From contig JAKVKC010000018.1 in the NCBI GenBank assembly GCA_022486705.1, positions 1 through 52,449 of the forward strand: 52,449 nucleotides of DNA, written 5' to 3'. The first letter of the stretch is position 1. Every line of letters starts with the position of its first letter. This stretch comes from Solobacterium sp. (lineage in GTDB: Bacteria > Bacillota_I > Bacilli_A > Erysipelotrichales > Erysipelotrichaceae). The notes beneath the pieces are model-generated. The model ran no database searches. It saw nothing but the letters and a program-made list of their open reading frames with translations, and was not told where the DNA came from. The position numbers and the translations under genes were made by a program. Positions 19,179 to 27,142 of the stretch are shown one piece after another.

Positions 19179-20235
19179 ATTCTTTCTGAGATGCTTCATC
19201 AAATGCTTTTAGAACGGCATCATGAAAGTCCTTGCGTATCTGCACGATCGAGCTGTTATCACGGCTTGGATGGACACGGTTGGTCAGCAGGATGATCCCG
19301 CAATGGCGAATGAAATCAATATAGATTGATGTCCCGGTAAAACCAGTATGGTAAATACAGGAAGAAGAGATCAGATGGCCATCGCTTTGGTCCGGATCAT
19401 TGCTGAACCATCCCAGAGTGCGTTTTAAGTTTAGACCATCGGTACGGGAATGCTTCAGAAGCTCGACTGTATCATGCTTTAAAACAGTCTTTCCTTGGTA
19501 TGTTCCATCATTCAGAATCATCTGCACAAAGTGGGAAAGATCAAAAACAGTGGAGAATAGACCGGCATTGCCGCTGATCCCATCAAGGAGATAACCCTTG
19601 CCGTCATGGCATTCGCCGATGATCACGCCGCGTGCTTCGGTAACTTCTGTGGCAGCACAGCGATCAAGAAGCCCATGCTTTTTCGGCTGATAGCATGTGT
19701 CTTTCATCTGCAGGGGATCAAAGATGTTTTTGTCTGCATAAGCATCTAAGGATCCGGCAAAGTGCTCAATGACAAAGCCTAAAGCAATATAGCCAAAGTC
19801 TGAATAAAGTACCTGTGTTCCAGGAACATATTCCAAAGGCATTTGCTTGATAAAGTCCCACATTTCCTGTTTGGAGTGGCATCTGCGGTATGCTTTGTCA
19901 TCAGAGCACAGACCGGAAGTATGTGTCAGCAGATGTTCTATGGTCACTTCCGGATGTCTGAAATCAGGAAGGATTTTCTGCAATGGTGTATTTAAAGAAA
20001 AGTTTCCCTGTTCGATGAGCTGCAGGATCATTGTTGCGGTCGCAATGACTTTAGTGCAGCTTGCCATATCGTAGACTGTATCTGCTTCGACAGGAAGCTT
20101 CTGCGGGATCAGCTGACGATATCCCGCATGGCCGAATTCACAATGGTCTTCCGTAACAAAGGCATAGCAGGCACCTGGAATCTCCTGCCTGCTGATAGCT
20201 TTCTGCAAGACTGCTTCTGCGTTATTCATGATCAT
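19177..20235 (-). CDS. beta-lactamase-fold serine hydrolase (class C / esterase type)
   Basis: A 352-residue protein of the serine beta-lactamase/penicillin-binding superfamily. The catalytic SxxK is Ser59-Cys-Thr-Lys62 in YDMASCTKVIA, the second motif is YSD (in VLYSDFGYIALG) and the third is HTG (in YHTGFTG). These are typical of EstB-like esterases and D-aminopeptidase-like hydrolases rather than true beta-lactamases. No signal peptide is visible, so it should act in the cytosol. It overlaps the upstream M28-like gene by 14 bp and is last in a three-gene leftward operon. A cell-wall peptide or ester substrate is plausible given the MurNAc genes nearby, but this is a guess. Confidence 0.85.
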   Translation of the reverse strand: MIMNNAEAVLQKAISRQEIPGACYAFVTEDHCEFGHAGYRQLIPQKLPVEADTVYDMASCTKVIATATMILQLIEQGNFSLNTPLQKILPDFRHPEVTIEHLLTHTSGLCSDDKAYRRCHSKQEMWDFIKQMPLEYVPGTQVLYSDFGYIALGFVIEHFAGSLDAYADKNIFDPLQMKDTCYQPKKHGLLDRCAATEVTEARGVIIGECHDGKGYLLDGISGNAGLFSTVFDLSHFVQMILNDGTYQGKTVLKHDTVELLKHSRTDGLNLKRTLGWFSNDPDQSDGHLISSSCIYHTGFTGTSIYIDFIRHCGIILLTNRVHPSRDNSSIVQIRKDFHDAVLKAFDEASQKE

Positions 20236-21220
20236 TTTTTTCTTTTGTTTCCTTCATTTCTATTGGTCCCTTTTCCAAATAAGCGGCAATGCCTTGGCAT
20301 AGTTCTTCAACAAGATCAGGGTCGACAGTATCGTCCTGCTTCGTTGCTGTATCCGGAATGGAAACTATTTTGCTTTCTTCTTTGTAGAATCCCCGGGTCA
20401 CTAACAATCCGGAAGGATAGTAGGAGAAGGATGTATATTTCAATTCAGAAGGTGTCAGCTGATACAGCTTGGCATGAATGCAGGCGGCCAATTCTTCGGC
20501 TTCTTTTTTATGCCCTTCGGTATAGCCGACCATGGTGGTATCTCCATTGCCGATGCAGTCTAAATAGATGATCTGTTTATGATCGATCGTATCGGGGATC
20601 TCATGGCGCAGTACATTGTCGCCAGTGTGACGTGAACATCCATAATCTGTTAGTACAAATGCTGTTTTATTCTTCGCATCTTTCAGCAGAGCGCTGATGC
20701 GAAGAGCACCGACGCAGCCGGAAGTATTGCGGTTCATATTGCATTTGTTGCCAAAGGCAGTTGAAAGAACATAGCCTAAGATGCAGCAGGCAAAGATGGC
20801 TGCAGTAACAATCACAGAGAACAGAGGACGGGCTGAAAAATCGATCTTTCCAACATAGGCAATCATGAAAAAGACAGCTACGAGCATGCAGATGATCTGC
20901 GGCGTATAGTAAGGCAGGGTGGATGCTTTTACAGAACTTGGTCCATTCAACGGATAGTAGGCAAAGGGATTGCCGAAGTTGTGCATGGGCGTGTCATAGT
21001 TGGCAATGACAATATTCTTAGCTTTTTTCAGATCATTGGCAGCAACATCTACAGCTCTGACTTTATAGGTGCCGGCAATTGCTTTGACTGGATAGCCATT
21101 CTTCTGGAATTCTTTTCCAGCCGCATTGCAGAACGCATCTTTTTCATTTCGCTTGAACCGGCGTGGCATTTCAATGCCATAACGCAGGAACAGATCGCGT
21201 ATCTCTTCTTTTTCACTCAT
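20222..21220 (-). CDS. membrane protein with degenerate M28-like peptidase domain
   Basis: A 332-residue protein. An N-terminal soluble part contains NIVIANYDTPMHNFGNP, which resembles the first zinc motif of M28 peptidases (AHYDS) with His replaced by Asn. Two membrane helices follow near 115-165, then a second soluble part with VGALRISALLKD, TDYGCSRHTGDN and IIYLDCIGNGDT. The overall order recalls M28 aminopeptidases split by helices, but the metal ligands look incomplete, so it may be inactive or act differently. Start 21220 has AGAGGA ahead and overlaps the preceding stop as ATGA. It is coupled to the PH-like protein upstream and the serine hydrolase downstream. The family assignment is tentative. 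Confidence 0.7.
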   Translation of the reverse strand: MSEKEEIRDLFLRYGIEMPRRFKRNEKDAFCNAAGKEFQKNGYPVKAIAGTYKVRAVDVAANDLKKAKNIVIANYDTPMHNFGNPFAYYPLNGPSSVKASTLPYYTPQIICMLVAVFFMIAYVGKIDFSARPLFSVIVTAAIFACCILGYVLSTAFGNKCNMNRNTSGCVGALRISALLKDAKNKTAFVLTDYGCSRHTGDNVLRHEIPDTIDHKQIIYLDCIGNGDTTMVGYTEGHKKEAEELAACIHAKLYQLTPSELKYTSFSYYPSGLLVTRGFYKEESKIVSIPDTATKQDDTVDPDLVEELCQGIAAYLEKGPIEMKETKEKNDHE

Positions 21221-21735
21221 TTCTTTTTCCTCTGCCAAGGCCATTTGAACTTGCTTGGCGCATTTCTTTTTTCGTTTATCCTTTCATGCAGACGATAGCT
21301 GGACTCCTGCTTCGGCATCTGATGGTTCAGTGCCCGATAGACTGTGCCGCTGTTATTGACTGCTGTGTGGATCAGATCGCCGTCTTTGAGACGGACACTG
21401 AGAAAATCACCGCCTGCTTCATGCTTGATGCCCCATTCAATGACTTCATTCCAATGGAATATCTGGCATTGATCAGGTGTGCTGTCGGGATACAGGACCG
21501 CATAATCATCGCAGATCTCCAGCTGCAGATGATTGTTTACAAAGAATAGTGCAAATAATGAAAGGGCGACCAGAATGATGCCTAAGAACCATACCTGCGT
21601 ACGGAAGATCAGCAGTGCTGCTCCGGCTGCTAAGATCGTATAGATCGCGGTATATGGCTTGATATATATTTTCTTCAGAATAAGGCGTTCCTGAGGAAGA
21701 TCTTTTCTTTTTATTGTATGAACAATTTTTTCCAT
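21217..21735 (-). CDS. two-helix membrane protein with probable PH-like domain
   Basis: A 172-residue protein of unknown function. Two close membrane helices (about 34-70) are followed by a beta-rich domain (LQLEICDDYAVLYP, CQIFHWNEVIEWGIK, LSVRLKDGDLIH) of the kind seen in bacterial PH-like proteins, and a very basic C-terminus (KWPWQRKKK). AAGGAG precedes ATG 21735. It is the first gene of the leftward operon and lies divergent from a gene with the same architecture at 21803. Confidence 0.7.
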   Translation of the reverse strand: MEKIVHTIKRKDLPQERLILKKIYIKPYTAIYTILAAGAALLIFRTQVWFLGIILVALSLFALFFVNNHLQLEICDDYAVLYPDSTPDQCQIFHWNEVIEWGIKHEAGGDFLSVRLKDGDLIHTAVNNSGTVYRALNHQMPKQESSYRLHERINEKRNAPSKFKWPWQRKKK

Positions 21736-21753
21736 GTGAGTCTCCTTGCAATA

Positions 21754-21780
21754 TTGAACTGTCATAAAGTGTGCTATAAT
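21754..21780 (+). promoter_or_regulatory. probable promoter for the 21803 gene
   Basis: TTGAAC and TATAAT are separated by 15 bp, and a TG sits upstream of the -10. It lies 22 bp before the start codon and within the divergent region. Confidence 0.5.
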
Positions 21781-21802
21781 TTTTCACACGAGGGCTAACA
21801 AA

Positions 21803-22333
21803 ATGAATGGTGGAGATCTGTTTCTGACTGTCTTCAGCTATGCTGTAGGCATCCTGCTTCTGTGGGCTAATGTAAAGGAATACAAAGAATATAATACTGC
21901 ACTGCAGATGGAATTGAAGCGAAAGAACTATGAATGCTATGACTACAGCAAGGGCTTGAAAGTGATCTATATCATATTTGCCATTGCCGGCATATCATTT
22001 GCTATCTATGGATACTTTGCAGACGACTATACGACTTCTGCTATCGGTGTTGTGACTTTCTTCCTCTTCATTGGTCAGACCCTTCTGACCAGCAAGAAAT
22101 ATCGTATGCATTATGATGATGAAGCTTTCCTGCTTGCCGGAGATCGGGTAAATTATAAAACAATCTCAGACATTAAGGAAATTCGCTTCCTTCCCTTTGC
22201 CTTTAAACGCATTACGGCATTGAATGGCAAAGAGTATCGTGTCTCCAATGGATGTCTGAAGATCATTGATCAAAAGAATCTGGAGAGACGTGAGAAGAAA
22301 AAAGAAGGCAAGAAAAAGCAGACAGTTCATTGA
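21803..22333 (+). CDS. membrane protein of unknown function, same layout as the 21217 gene
   Basis: A 176-residue protein with an N-terminal helix (about 6-24), two more helices near 51-95 (VIYIIFAIAGISFAIYGYF and the next segment), a beta-rich PH-like stretch (YRMHYDDEAFLLAGDRVNYK) and a highly basic end (KKKEGKKK). Ribosome binding site GAGGG. The helices-plus-beta-domain order matches the divergent neighbour, so the two may be distant paralogs working at the same membrane site. I do not recognise a named family. Confidence 0.65.
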   Translation: MNGGDLFLTVFSYAVGILLLWANVKEYKEYNTALQMELKRKNYECYDYSKGLKVIYIIFAIAGISFAIYGYFADDYTTSAIGVVTFFLFIGQTLLTSKKYRMHYDDEAFLLAGDRVNYKTISDIKEIRFLPFAFKRITALNGKEYRVSNGCLKIIDQKNLERREKKKEGKKKQTVH

Positions 22334-22353
22334 ACTGCCGGCTTTTTTTATCT
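22318..22353. terminator. imperfect hairpin between convergent genes
   Basis: AGTTCA / TGAACT with flanking partly paired bases (GCAGAC / CCGGC) is followed by seven T residues on the + strand. It overlaps the end of the 21803 gene and may serve both directions. Confidence 0.5.
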
Positions 22354-22845
22354 GTTTACTTTTTTCATTGCTTCGATAAAGTCATAGGATTCATCGCTTG
22401 GGACCATCTGGCCATAGACCTTGATGCCCTTCTGCTCGCTGAGATAATGGATATTATCTGCATCCTGCTGCGTAACGGCAACACTTGTCTTGACCTGTAC
22501 GGTACCGAACTTTCCGGCAATATTGCCAATGTTCACTTCAGTGACAGGGAAACCGCCGTCAACTGCTTTGCGCAGGGTATCTGTTCCTTTGAAGATGACT
22601 AAGACACGGTCTTTGTCATAGCGATGCTCATTTGGATCCGTTAAGCGGGCACATGCCTTTTCAACGGTCAGAACGGACAGGGAAACTCCAGCTGGACATG
22701 CCATTTTCAATGCGGTCTTCTGAATGTCGTTTCCGGCAGCCAGATCATCAACGACCATGATCCTGGTGATATTCAGGAATCTTGTCCAATAGGATGCGAC
22801 CTGACCATGGATCAATCTTTCATCAATACGTACTCTTACTATCAT
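22348..22845 (-). CDS. PTS mannose/fructose/sorbose-family IIB component
   Basis: A 165-residue cytosolic phosphocarrier with the family's N-terminal active site IDERLIHGQVA; His13 is the phosphorylated residue. It continues MVVDDLAAGNDIQKTALKMA, typical of AgaV/AlfF-like IIB proteins. It would take phosphate from the IIA at 23026 and pass it to the sugar at IIC-IID (27143-28847). It is transcribed alone, away from IIA, with a TTGTTTGAACAA site between them. AAAGGAGA precedes the start. No other IIB of this class is in the window. Confidence 0.92.
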   Translation of the reverse strand: MIVRVRIDERLIHGQVASYWTRFLNITRIMVVDDLAAGNDIQKTALKMACPAGVSLSVLTVEKACARLTDPNEHRYDKDRVLVIFKGTDTLRKAVDGGFPVTEVNIGNIAGKFGTVQVKTSVAVTQQDADNIHYLSEQKGIKVYGQMVPSDESYDFIEAMKKVNR

Positions 22846-22936
22846 GTTATTTTCTCCTTTTAAAAGACTTTTTGATGTTATCTACTGCTTCCAATATACT
22901 CCAAAATAAAATAAGTCTACAAGAAATATCTGAAAA

Positions 22937-22948
22937 TTGTTTGAACAA
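22937..22948. promoter_or_regulatory. TTGTTTGAACAA operator between divergent PTS genes
   Basis: The palindrome differs at one position from TTGTTTAAACAA. It lies between the IIB gene (-) and the IIA-MFS pair (+). On the minus strand TTGTAG and TATATT with an 18-bp spacer form a plausible IIB promoter just downstream of the site. Confidence 0.6.
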
Positions 22949-23025
22949 AAAAATAATAAAAGAAACCGCTTTTCAATGATGCAAAAGAAATGTAAGATAA
23001 AGAAAATACAGGAGAGAAAAATAAT

Positions 23026-23433
23026 ATGAGAGGATATCTTTTAGTAAGCCATGGCTATTTTGCCAAAGAATTGAAGGAATCAGTCAAAATGATCGCAGGA
23101 GAAGTGGAGAACCTTGAGGCCTGCTGCTTAGAGAAGACAGATGGACCGGAGAGCTTTTCTGTGAAACTGCAGGAAGCAGAAAAGAAACTGAGCGGATGCG
23201 ATGAACTGTTCGTCTTTGCGGATATGCTTGGCGGATCGCCATGCAATACGGCATTTCAGTATTTTCAGGCAAAAGAGAATGTTCATATCATTGCCGGCAT
23301 GAATTTCCCGATGCTGCTGACAACATTGCTGACACCGGATATTCCAGTCAGTGAGATCATTGCGGCGGGCCAGCATGGAGTGATCGACGTAAGAGCTTTC
23401 TCGGCAGCCAATGCATCAGACGTTGATGATTGA
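23026..23433 (+). CDS. PTS mannose-family IIA component
   Basis: A 135-residue domain that accepts phosphate from HPr at His9 (LLVSHGYFAKEL). Other family traits are DELFVFADMLGGSPCNTA and the hydrophobic NFPMLLTTL. It is a free-standing IIA as in aga-, alf- and lev-type systems. Good ribosome binding site (GGAGAG). The following MFS gene begins on the next base after the stop, so the two are coupled. Confidence 0.92.
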   Translation: MRGYLLVSHGYFAKELKESVKMIAGEVENLEACCLEKTDGPESFSVKLQEAEKKLSGCDELFVFADMLGGSPCNTAFQYFQAKENVHIIAGMNFPMLLTTLLTPDIPVSEIIAAGQHGVIDVRAFSAANASDVDD

Positions 23434-24651
23434 ATGAACCATCTTTCCAGCGACGAATACAAAATGACGGCCATCAACTGCATTTACAATCTCTGCAGTG
23501 TGATGGCTTCTGTATTTCTGAATGTTTATCTGTATATCTATACCGGCTCACTTGTCATGATGGCTCTTTATACGGCTATCCGGATAGCGATGTTCCCGCC
23601 GTTCTTTACTTTAGCCGGTAAAATCGCAGATCGATATCGTTTTTCGCATACCCTGAGCATCGGCCTGTGCTTCCTAGCGGTGCAGCTGGCAGCGGTATTG
23701 TTCTTCAACAGCAGATTCGGCGAAGATCCATGGCTGATCTACATTGTGGCGGTGATCTATGGCATTGGGGAAGGCTTCTATTGGTGCAGCATCGGCAGCC
23801 TGAATCAATTGGTATCCACGCCAGACAGCCGAGCGGCGTATCTCAGCGCCATCGGCGTCTGCAGCAATATCACAAGCATTATTGCCCCGGTGCTGTCCGG
23901 TTTTATCATTGCGGCCTGCGGCAGTGATACGGAAGGGTATCTGACGATCTTCAAAGTCGTCTTGGCCATCTATGTCGTGCTGATGTTCATTGCTTTTCAA
24001 GTCAAGGCAAAAGCCAAGCCGCAGCCCTTCCATGTCTTAACATGCATGCGCCTGTCCCATCGGGATCCCAGGGAAACAAAATGGGCAGTCAACTCTGTCA
24101 GTACGATCCTATATGGCTTCAACAATTCTCTGACGCTGATGCTGTCTGGCTTGCTGATCTATAACGCGACCGGCGGCAATGGCAGTATATACAGCAGTCT
24201 GCTTTCGGTCTTTGCCTGTCTTACGATCGGTGCATATTTATACTGTTCCAAGCATATGACCAAGGACCGGATCCTGCATGATTATTCCATCAGTTCTGTT
24301 TTCATTGCCTCAAGTACGATCGTATTGGTATTGATGCCGAATATCTTCGGGGCACTGTACCAAGGCATCTGCAATGCGTTGGCAACTCCTTTTTACTGCA
24401 ATTCCTATTCTCTGATCGGAATGGATGCGATCGGTGCATATGAAGCAGATGAGAATATTACCGGACGTGTGATTGCCCGAGAGACCTATCTTTCCATCGG
24501 CCGCTGTACCGGCATGGGAGGTATCGCAATTGCTTCGCAGATCCTGCCGGCAGATCTCTATCTGCCAGTGTCTGTGATTGTTCTTTCTTTATTTGCCATA
24601 GCGGCATCTCAATATGTGTCACGATGTGAACAAAAATACCAAAAATTGTAA
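23434..24651 (+). CDS. MFS-type transporter coupled to PTS IIA
   Basis: A 405-residue membrane protein with about twelve helices. The loop after helix 2 reads AGKIADRYRFSHT, a version of the MFS motif A (GxLaDrxGrr), and helix 4-5 contains YGIGEGFYWCSIG. It starts directly at the IIA stop with no spacer, an arrangement that ties it to the PTS operon. Possible roles are export of a sugar released inside the cell (for example L-fucose) or uptake of a related compound. The substrate is not shown by sequence. Confidence 0.82.
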   Translation: MNHLSSDEYKMTAINCIYNLCSVMASVFLNVYLYIYTGSLVMMALYTAIRIAMFPPFFTLAGKIADRYRFSHTLSIGLCFLAVQLAAVLFFNSRFGEDPWLIYIVAVIYGIGEGFYWCSIGSLNQLVSTPDSRAAYLSAIGVCSNITSIIAPVLSGFIIAACGSDTEGYLTIFKVVLAIYVVLMFIAFQVKAKAKPQPFHVLTCMRLSHRDPRETKWAVNSVSTILYGFNNSLTLMLSGLLIYNATGGNGSIYSSLLSVFACLTIGAYLYCSKHMTKDRILHDYSISSVFIASSTIVLVLMPNIFGALYQGICNALATPFYCNSYSLIGMDAIGAYEADENITGRVIARETYLSIGRCTGMGGIAIASQILPADLYLPVSVIVLSLFAIAASQYVSRCEQKYQKL

Positions 24652-24751
24652 TTTATATAATTATGTGATGTGCTCGCATGATCAAAAAATGGCTTTATAA
24701 AGCGATAATTTGTATCAATATTTTGATGTAACAAAGGTTTAATATTTGGTA

Positions 24752-24780
24752 TTGTTTAAACAAAATAATGATGCTATGGT
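24752..24780 (+). promoter_or_regulatory. promoter with embedded TTGTTTAAACAA operator, SIS-PTS operon
   Basis: TTGTTT (24752-24757) serves as -35 and TATGGT with TG upstream (24775-24780) as -10, with a 17-bp spacer. The palindrome 24752-24763 covers the -35, so bound repressor would block polymerase. Transcription would begin near 24787, which places the real start codon of the first SIS gene at 24809. Confidence 0.65.
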
Positions 24781-24808
24781 AATGGAAGATAAAGAAAGCG
24801 CATTCATT

Positions 24809-25552
24809 ATGAAGAACTTTGATGTGTTTTATCACTGTGCTATGGACAAACTGGAAACAGTAAAGCAGCAGGAGCACGATGCTGTGAAGCAGGCCGCGGA
24901 AATGTTTGCGGCATGCATGGCAGATAATGGAATCATCCAGCTGGTCGGCGTGGATCATGGCCGTTCGCTCGCAATGGAACTTGGCTATCGCGCTGGCGGA
25001 CTGATGCCGTTCCATCAGTTCAATGCCAAAGATCTGGCAGTGCGTGGGATCCTGAAAAAAGAAGATATTCAGCCGGCACATTTCAACAATGAATCAAGCT
25101 ATGCACAGCCTTGGATCGATCTATACAAAATAGAGCAGGCAGACATGTTCCTGCTGACATCAAGAACAGGATCAGAACCTGTCCTGATCGAATTGGCTAA
25201 GATCGTCAAGGCACATGGACATAAGATCATTGCGGTACTGAGCGTCAAGGCAATGGAAGCTGAACAGAGAAAAGATCCAAAAGCAGACAATATCCGCAAT
25301 TATGCGCAGCTTGTCATTGATACATGCACGGATGCCGAAGATACCGTCGTGGATGTGGATGGAAAACATAAAGCAGGTCAGCTGAATACGATCTGCGGCA
25401 ATGTCCTTGCTCAGATGATCACAGCTGAAACATATCGCTATCTGAAGGATCATGACATGGCATGTCCTGTTCTTCTGAGCGTCAATGTAAAAGGCGCAGA
25501 TGCCTACAATCGGAAGATCTCCGATCAGTACATCGGACGCTGGAATTCCTGA
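24809..25552 (+). CDS. SIS-domain protein 1 (sugar-phosphate binding)
   Basis: A 247-residue single SIS domain, UPF0309-like. SIS domains bind phosphosugars and occur in isomerases, deaminases, etherases and regulators. Here the usual glycine/serine loop is altered: QLVGVDHGRSLAMELGYRAG stands where the two following paralogs have FGSGHS and FGTGHS, and TSRTGSEP replaces SNSG. It may therefore have a different chemistry or a non-catalytic role. I choose ATG 24809 over upstream ATGs because those fall before or at the predicted transcription start and because this start aligns with the paralogs; its ribosome binding site is weak. It is the first gene of the SIS-SIS-SIS-IIC-IID operon. Confidence 0.82.
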   Translation: MKNFDVFYHCAMDKLETVKQQEHDAVKQAAEMFAACMADNGIIQLVGVDHGRSLAMELGYRAGGLMPFHQFNAKDLAVRGILKKEDIQPAHFNNESSYAQPWIDLYKIEQADMFLLTSRTGSEPVLIELAKIVKAHGHKIIAVLSVKAMEAEQRKDPKADNIRNYAQLVIDTCTDAEDTVVDVDGKHKAGQLNTICGNVLAQMITAETYRYLKDHDMACPVLLSVNVKGADAYNRKISDQYIGRWNS

Positions 25553-25561
25553 GGCATGCAT

Positions 25562-26320
25562 ATGGCAGAGAAAACAAATATCACAATGGATGTCTTCTGC
25601 GATTCTCTAAAGGAACTGCTGGAAAAGCTGAAACAGAAAGAGACAGGAAATATTGAAAAGGCGGCACATATTGTAGCGGATTCACTTGCTCAAGATGGTG
25701 TGGTCCATGTCTTCGGTTCAGGCCATTCCTATGGTTTCGGTGTAGAGATGACGGGGAGACAGGGCAGTCTGGTCCCCGTACATAACATTTCAAGCGATGA
25801 CTTTGTCCTGAATGGCAAGTACAGCTGGAAAGTATTCAAGGATCAGGATCATATCTTTGAAAGACGTCCTGGCATTGCCGATCAGCTTTATGATCTCTAT
25901 GATGTCAGACCGCATGACTGCTTCATTATCATTTCCAATTCAGGCATCAATGGATTGGTCATTGATATGGCGATCAAGGCAAAGAAAGAGAACCATCCCG
26001 TGATCGTGGTCACGAGCTGGGAACATACATCTTCGGAAGAATCACGTCATCCAAGCGGAATGAAACTGTATCAGATGGGAGACGTTGTCATTGACAACTG
26101 CGGTCCGAAGGGCGATGCCCTGATCGAGACCGGCGGAGCAGAAAAGCTATGTTCCGTTTCTTCGATCTGCGGTGCTTTCATTGCCCAGGGCATCGTGGTC
26201 GATACGATCGAGATCCTGCAGCAGGAAGGCAAAGAAGTTCCAATCCTGTACGGCAATGGAAATGAAGCGGATGCGGCGCATGACAAAGCATTGCTGGAAC
26301 ATTATCACGGGAGGATCTGA
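25562..26320 (+). CDS. SIS-domain protein 2
   Basis: A 252-residue single SIS domain. The phosphosugar loop is VFGSGHSYGFGVEMTGRQGS (about 48-67), and the second ligand loop is IIISNSGING (about 120-129). It ends with a conserved block (VSSICGAFIAQGIVVDTIEI) that also occurs in proteins 1 and 3. TGAGG precedes ATG 25562; the ATG at 25556 is too close to it. It lies between two paralogs with very short gaps, so the three are probably made together and could form mixed oligomers. The reaction is not known; isomerisation, deamination or ether cleavage of an amino-sugar phosphate are the family options. Confidence 0.85.
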   Translation: MAEKTNITMDVFCDSLKELLEKLKQKETGNIEKAAHIVADSLAQDGVVHVFGSGHSYGFGVEMTGRQGSLVPVHNISSDDFVLNGKYSWKVFKDQDHIFERRPGIADQLYDLYDVRPHDCFIIISNSGINGLVIDMAIKAKKENHPVIVVTSWEHTSSEESRHPSGMKLYQMGDVVIDNCGPKGDALIETGGAEKLCSVSSICGAFIAQGIVVDTIEILQQEGKEVPILYGNGNEADAAHDKALLEHYHGRI

Positions 26321-26322
26321 TC

Positions 26323-27048
26323 ATGGCATATGAATTTGCATATATGAATGCAGTGGATTCTCTGCTGCATAAAGCGGCGGAAACAAATCAGGAACAGATC
26401 AGAAAACTATCTGAGAAGATGGCGGAAAATGTCATGCAGGATAAGATCATCCACACCTTCGGCACCGGTCATTCTCATATGATCGGGATCGAGCTGTTCG
26501 GCAGAGCCGGCGGGCTTGGCAATGTGGATGCCATTCTGGATCCGGATGTCCTGACATCCAATGGAGCACAGCGTTCCTGTGCATTGGAAAAGCTCAGCGG
26601 ATTGGCAGATCTGATCTATGACAATTACCACATTGAAAAGGGCGACATGATGATCATCAGTTCCAATTCCGGACGGAATGCAATGCCGATCGAAATGGCA
26701 ATGCGCTGTCAGAAAGAGGGCGTCTATGTTGTTGCCGTTACCAGTCTGCAGGCATCGAAAGCAGCACCTTCAAGACATGCCAGCGGAAAGCACTTATATG
26801 AATGTGCCGATCTTGTTCTGGACAACTGTGTGCCGGCAGGTGATTCACTTGTTACATACGGCGGGATCAAGACAGGTGCAGGTTCAACGATCGCAAGTGT
26901 ATTTATGCTTGATACAGCAGTGGCAGAAACGATCCGCATCCTGACGGAAAAAGGTGTTCGGCCGCCAGTCCTGCAGTCGCAGAATGTCGATGGCTTTGAC
27001 AATGATGCGATCTATTCGCATTACGGAAGCAGAGTCAGACATTATTAG
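26323..27048 (+). CDS. SIS-domain protein 3
   Basis: A 241-residue single SIS domain of UPF0309 type. It has the intact loop HTFGTGHSHMIGIELFGRAG (about 46-65) and MIISSNSGRN (about 108-117), and a C-terminal helix GAGSTIASVFMLDTAVAETI like those of its two paralogs. It starts 2 bp after the previous stop with GGGAGG as ribosome binding site. Like MurQ, encoded 7 kb downstream, it pairs an SIS fold with an amino-sugar PTS context, so a phospho-amino-sugar substrate is the best inference. Confidence 0.85.
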   Translation: MAYEFAYMNAVDSLLHKAAETNQEQIRKLSEKMAENVMQDKIIHTFGTGHSHMIGIELFGRAGGLGNVDAILDPDVLTSNGAQRSCALEKLSGLADLIYDNYHIEKGDMMIISSNSGRNAMPIEMAMRCQKEGVYVVAVTSLQASKAAPSRHASGKHLYECADLVLDNCVPAGDSLVTYGGIKTGAGSTIASVFMLDTAVAETIRILTEKGVRPPVLQSQNVDGFDNDAIYSHYGSRVRHY

Positions 27049-27083
27049 AAGCATCATGCTTATCGGATCTAATCTCATAGAAA

Positions 27084-27105
27084 CAGCAGGGTCGCCAGTC
27101 TGCTG
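27084..27105 (+). other. hairpin between SIS genes and PTS IIC
   Basis: CAGCAG-10-CTGCTG lies in the 94-bp gap. There is no T run, so it is not a terminator. It may tune the ratio of SIS proteins to permease. Confidence 0.3.
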
Positions 27106-27142
27106 CTATAGGGGATGATCAAATAGAGAAAGGGGAATCATA

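Noticed and set aside
19177-20235. Antibiotic-resistance beta-lactamase
   Set aside because: It has SxxK, YSD and HTG rather than the class C set YxN and KTG, and no export signal, so an esterase or peptidase-like role is more likely.
24746-24808. Longer N-terminus for the first SIS protein
   Set aside because: The upstream codons cover the operator and the -35/-10 elements. The extra residues do not align with the two paralogs.
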